Assembly: GCA_018432565.1 (NCBI GenBank)
Contig: JAHDSS010000345.1
Span: forward strand, 1-9,140
DNA: 9,140 nucleotides
Origin: Kiritimatiellia bacterium
GTDB lineage: Bacteria > Verrucomicrobiota > Kiritimatiellia > CAIQIC01 > Lenti-01
Reading direction: 5' to 3'
A program made the translations under genes and the position numbers. Under the pieces are notes generated by a model. It was given only the letters and a program-made list of their open reading frames with translations. It was not told where the DNA came from and did not search any database. Positions 7,295 to 9,140 of this stretch are shown one piece after another (position 1 is the first letter of the stretch; each line of letters starts with the position of its first letter).

Positions 7295-7643
7295 GGCAAC
7301 AGGCAGTCTAGCTGCGGGTTATGACGGAGAAAAGCGGAAAATGTTAATTAACTCAAAAGGGGCAGCCTCGTAATGCGTAATCCGCAGCAGGATATGGACC
7401 GTGTGCGGGGCTTGCCAGACAGAAGAAAATCAGAATGCTCTTTCGCGAAGGCGAAGTTGAAGCCGGTTTTGAGGCAGCGTTCGGATGCGGCAGCCTTTTC
7501 TTGATCTTGGAAAGTACGGTGCGGCATGTCAGAACGAGGGGGGAGTGGGGACATTTCAAGAAGGGGGGCTTGGAAAATCCGCATAAAGAATCCGGCCCCC
7601 CTTCGCCAAGGCTACGGGGGGCACTTTTGCGCTCGCGCAAAAG
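7295..7643. other. Spacer between the GIY-YIG gene and tRNA-Val
   Basis: No gene is supported here; the longest minus-strand frames (for example 7348-7584) match no family I recognise and lack ribosome sites. The spacer holds an AT-rich patch (TTAATTAA near 7345) that could belong to the promoter of the minus-strand genes, several G-runs (7539-7544, 7563-7568, 7616-7621) and two adjoining inverted repeats next to the tRNA. I looked for an integrase or its remnant, as expected beside a tRNA insertion site, and found none. Confidence 0.55.
7595..7622. repeat. Inverted repeat with 7-bp G/C stem
   Basis: GCCCCCC at 7595-7601 pairs exactly with GGGGGGC at 7616-7622. The loop TTCGCCAAGGCTAC contains GCC and GGC that could extend the structure. 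It abuts the palindrome at 7622-7645. On the minus strand it lies just downstream of tRNA-Val and might aid termination or 3' processing, but no U-run follows. The loop has the look of a dispersed intergenic repeat; only one copy is present in this window. Confidence 0.45.

Positions 7644-7645
<2 letters not shown>
7622..7645. repeat. Perfect 11-bp palindrome overlapping the tRNA 3' end
   Basis: CACTTTTGCGC at 7622-7632 is the exact reverse complement of GCGCAAAAGTG at 7635-7645, with only TC between. Two bases of the right arm (7644-7645) are part of the CCA end of tRNA-Val. The transcript would form a stable hairpin directly after the tRNA. It may be a factor-assisted terminator, a processing signal, or a repeat or recombination site that targets tRNA ends. 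Confidence 0.6.
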
Positions 7646-7720
<75 letters not shown>

Positions 7721-7735
7721 GAACGAACGGGGGGG

Positions 7736-7763
7736 ACTATGCCATATTTGCGGGGTGGTTCAA
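7736..7763 (-). promoter_or_regulatory. Possible sigma-70 promoter of tRNA-Val
   Basis: On the minus strand TTGAAC (7763-7758) and CATAGT (7741-7736) are separated by 16 bases; each matches its sigma-70 consensus hexamer at 4 of 6 positions. An A-rich stretch (AAAAAAGAA) lies directly upstream like an UP element. The -10 hexamer ends 15 bases before the mature tRNA 5' end, leaving room for a short leader. The match is only moderate. Confidence 0.4.
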
Positions 7764-7817
7764 TTCTTTTTTACGCGAAACGAGGCCGCGGGGCGGCGCG
7801 GACGGGAAAACGATTGC

Positions 7818-7826
7818 GGGGGGGGG
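7818..7826 (+). repeat. Poly-G tract (G9) before the LolA-like gene
   Basis: Nine consecutive G residues, then CGGGG, lie 23 bases before the start at 7850. A shorter G7 run lies at 7729-7735. Homopolymer tracts of this length can slip during replication; here the tract is in the 5' leader, so any effect would be on transcript level or ribosome access rather than on the reading frame. Confidence 0.5.
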
Positions 7827-7849
7827 CGGGGTCGCATAGGATGCCGGGC

Positions 7850-8641
7850 ATGAAGTACCGGTTGAGCAGGATGCGGGCCGCCTGGCTGGCGGGTTGTGTG
7901 GCCGTCGCGACGGCGGCCGCGGGGGATGGGGAAGCGGAGGAGCTGATGCGCCGGGTGCGGATGTCCATGCCGGACGTTCCGCTGGAGATGGAGGCGGCGA
8001 TCCGCGTGATTGACCGCACGGGGCGGCCGCTGCGCACGGTGCGGGCGCAGGCGCATCTGGCGCCCCGCGCGGACGGCCGGGTGGCGCGCTACACGCTGCT
8101 GGACGGCTTCGGCGGCGTGATGCAGGAAATGACCGTGGAACTGGGCGGGGCAACCGCGGATTTTTCGTTTGCCGAAGGCGATCCCCCGCAGCCGGCGCCC
8201 CTGCCGGATCTGTTCGGGTCCGTGGCGGAGACCGGCATCAGCTGGATGGAGCTGAGCTTTTCGTTTTTCTGGTGGCCGAATCCCCGGATCGTCGGTTCGG
8301 AACGGGTGGCGAACCGCTGGGACTGCCGGATCATCGAGATGGACTGTCCGCCGGAGCTGGCGTCGGCGGCGGAAGGGAACTGGTCGAGGATCCGGCTGTG
8401 GGTGGCGCCGGCGTACGGGGCGGTGGTGCGCGGGGAGGCCTGGCGCGGCGGCGGCGCCGTGAAGCGCTTTGAGGTGCAGTCGGTGAAGAAGCTGCGGCAG
8501 GTGTACATGATCGGCGACATGGAGGTGCGGGATCTGGTGTCGGGACGGCGGGCGAAGCTGAAGGTGGGGCGGATGCAGATGGTCTCGCCGGAGTACACGC
8601 CGGAAGAGCTGGAGGAGCTGAACGCTCCCATCGAGTGGTAG
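7850..8641 (+). CDS. Secreted LolA-like (outer membrane lipoprotein-sorting) protein
   Basis: A 263-residue protein read from ATG 7850. Residues 1-25 form a Sec signal: a basic start (KYRLSRMR), a hydrophobic run through VAVATAAAG, and a probable cleavage after AAA near residue 24. An LAGC lipobox-like motif occurs at 13-16, but the hydrophobic stretch before it is very short, so a lipoprotein is less likely. The body resembles the uncharacterised LolA-like family (outer membrane lipoprotein-sorting protein): LPDLFGSVAETGISWMELSF (118-137), then GSERVANRWDCRIIEM (149-164), then RIRLWVAPAYGAVVRGEAW (180-198) and a C-terminal strand around KKLRQVYMIGDMEV. Such proteins are periplasmic beta-rich carriers of acyl chains or lipoproteins; the exact cargo is unknown. 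AGGA at 7838-7841 supports ATG 7850; ATG 7841 is possible. The stop overlaps the xseA ribosome site, so the two genes are likely coupled. Chromosomal-type high GC. Confidence 0.7.
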   Translation: MKYRLSRMRAAWLAGCVAVATAAAGDGEAEELMRRVRMSMPDVPLEMEAAIRVIDRTGRPLRTVRAQAHLAPRADGRVARYTLLDGFGGVMQEMTVELGGATADFSFAEGDPPQPAPLPDLFGSVAETGISWMELSFSFFWWPNPRIVGSERVANRWDCRIIEMDCPPELASAAEGNWSRIRLWVAPAYGAVVRGEAWRGGGAVKRFEVQSVKKLRQVYMIGDMEVRDLVSGRRAKLKVGRMQMVSPEYTPEELEELNAPIEW

Positions 8642-8649
8642 GAGCGGGA

Positions 8650-9140
8650 ATGGCGGAACCGTGGTCAGGACGGGACGAGCCGGGCGGGCCGGAGAAGCCG
8701 GATCGCAAGGTCTGGCTGGTCTCGGAGCTGGCGCGGCGGATCAAGAGCACGCTGGAGGGAATGATCGGCGCGGTCTGGGTGGAGGGGGAGATTTCGAATT
8801 TCCGGCGGCCGGCGTCGGGTCATGCCTATTTCACGCTGAAGGATGCGACGGGGCAGCTGCGGGCGGTGATGTTCCGCGGCGCGCTGGCCGGCGTGGATCT
8901 GCCGCTGAAGGATGGCCTGCTGGTGCGGGGCTTCGGGCAGGTGACGATGTACGAAGCGGGCGGGGATGTGCAGATTGTCCTGAAGCGACTGGAGCCGGCC
9001 GGCGAAGGGGAGCTGATGCGGCGGCTGGAACTGCTGAAGAAGAAGCTGGCCGCGGAAGGGCTGTTTGCCGAGGAGCGCAAGCGGCCGCTGCCGGCCCTGC
9101 CGCAGCATGTGGGCATCGTGACGTCGCCGACGGGCGCGGC
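8650..9140 (+). CDS. xseA: Exodeoxyribonuclease VII large subunit, N-terminal part
   Basis: The reading frame is open from ATG 8650 to the window end, giving 163 complete codons of a protein usually of about 400-450 residues. WLVSELARRIK (22-32), WVEGEISNFRRPASGHAYFTLKD (43-65), QLRAVMFR (69-76) and YEAGGDVQIVLKRLEPAGEGEL (101-122) form the N-terminal OB-fold that binds single-stranded DNA. KKLAAEGLFAEERKRPLPALP (131-151) and VGIVTSPTGA (154-163) begin the catalytic domain. With the small subunit XseB the enzyme degrades single-stranded DNA in both directions to acid-soluble oligonucleotides and takes part in repair. AGGAG at 8640-8644, five bases before ATG 8650, overlaps the stop of the upstream gene, indicating translational coupling. 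The first 20 residues are a poorly conserved extension rich in Pro, Gly and charged residues. The gene is cut only by the window edge; no frameshift is seen. Confidence 0.95.
   Translation, partial: MAEPWSGRDEPGGPEKPDRKVWLVSELARRIKSTLEGMIGAVWVEGEISNFRRPASGHAYFTLKDATGQLRAVMFRGALAGVDLPLKDGLLVRGFGQVTMYEAGGDVQIVLKRLEPAGEGELMRRLELLKKKLAAEGLFAEERKRPLPALPQHVGIVTSPTGA

Noticed and set aside
7530..7622. G-quadruplex in the G-run region left of the tRNA
   Set aside because: The G-runs are too few and too widely spaced to make a convincing four-run motif, and one is already paired in an inverted repeat.
7739..7849. N-terminal extension of the LolA-like gene to 7739
   Set aside because: The extension overlaps the tRNA promoter region and the G9 tract, encodes Arg/Gly-rich sequence and would bury the signal peptide; ATG 7850 has a suitable AGGA site.

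Overview
The window looks like a chromosomal segment of a GC-rich bacterium with a defence or modification island set against a tRNA gene. Housekeeping genes occupy the right end: a tRNA-Val, a secreted LolA-like protein and the start of xseA. The one 60-base line hand-counted in xseA is about 67% GC. This GC content, the LolA-like gene next to xseA and the heptad intergenic repeat would fit a Verrucomicrobiota/Kiritimatiellota-type genome. That placement is only an impression; no marker in the window proves it.

Layout from left to right. Bases 1-374 hold no supportable gene: a small inverted repeat, a degenerate 7-base tandem repeat (111-166), then an AT-richer leader. Next is a plus-strand pair one base apart: a TcmP-type methyltransferase-like protein (375-1307) and its usual partner, the three-Cys-motif Gp37/Gp68 (DUF5131) protein (1309-2031). 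Convergent to it is a minus-strand series read from right to left: a GIY-YIG nuclease with a C-terminal RAMA-like domain (7294-6602), a large single-chain restriction-modification enzyme (6532-3128) and a SIR2-like predicted NADase (3037-2099). These three genes share a strand with gaps of 69 and 90 bases, so they are a plausible operon. A 349-base spacer with two strong inverted repeats separates them from tRNA-Val(GAC) (7644-7720, minus). The LolA-like gene (7850-8641) and xseA (from 8650, cut by the window end) follow on the plus strand.

How the parts may work together (inference). The large enzyme would methylate host DNA and cut unmodified DNA. The GIY-YIG/RAMA protein could read DNA modification and cut. 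The SIR2 protein could deplete NAD as a last-resort abortive response. The TcmP/DUF5131 pair has no settled function known to me, but its domains suggest nucleic-acid modification chemistry. The main points for follow-up are the GIY-YIG/RAMA fusion, its linkage to a motor-less ISP-like enzyme and a stand-alone SIR2, and a sharp drop in GC content exactly over the presumed target-recognition region of the restriction enzyme. No integrase, transposase or CRISPR array is visible.
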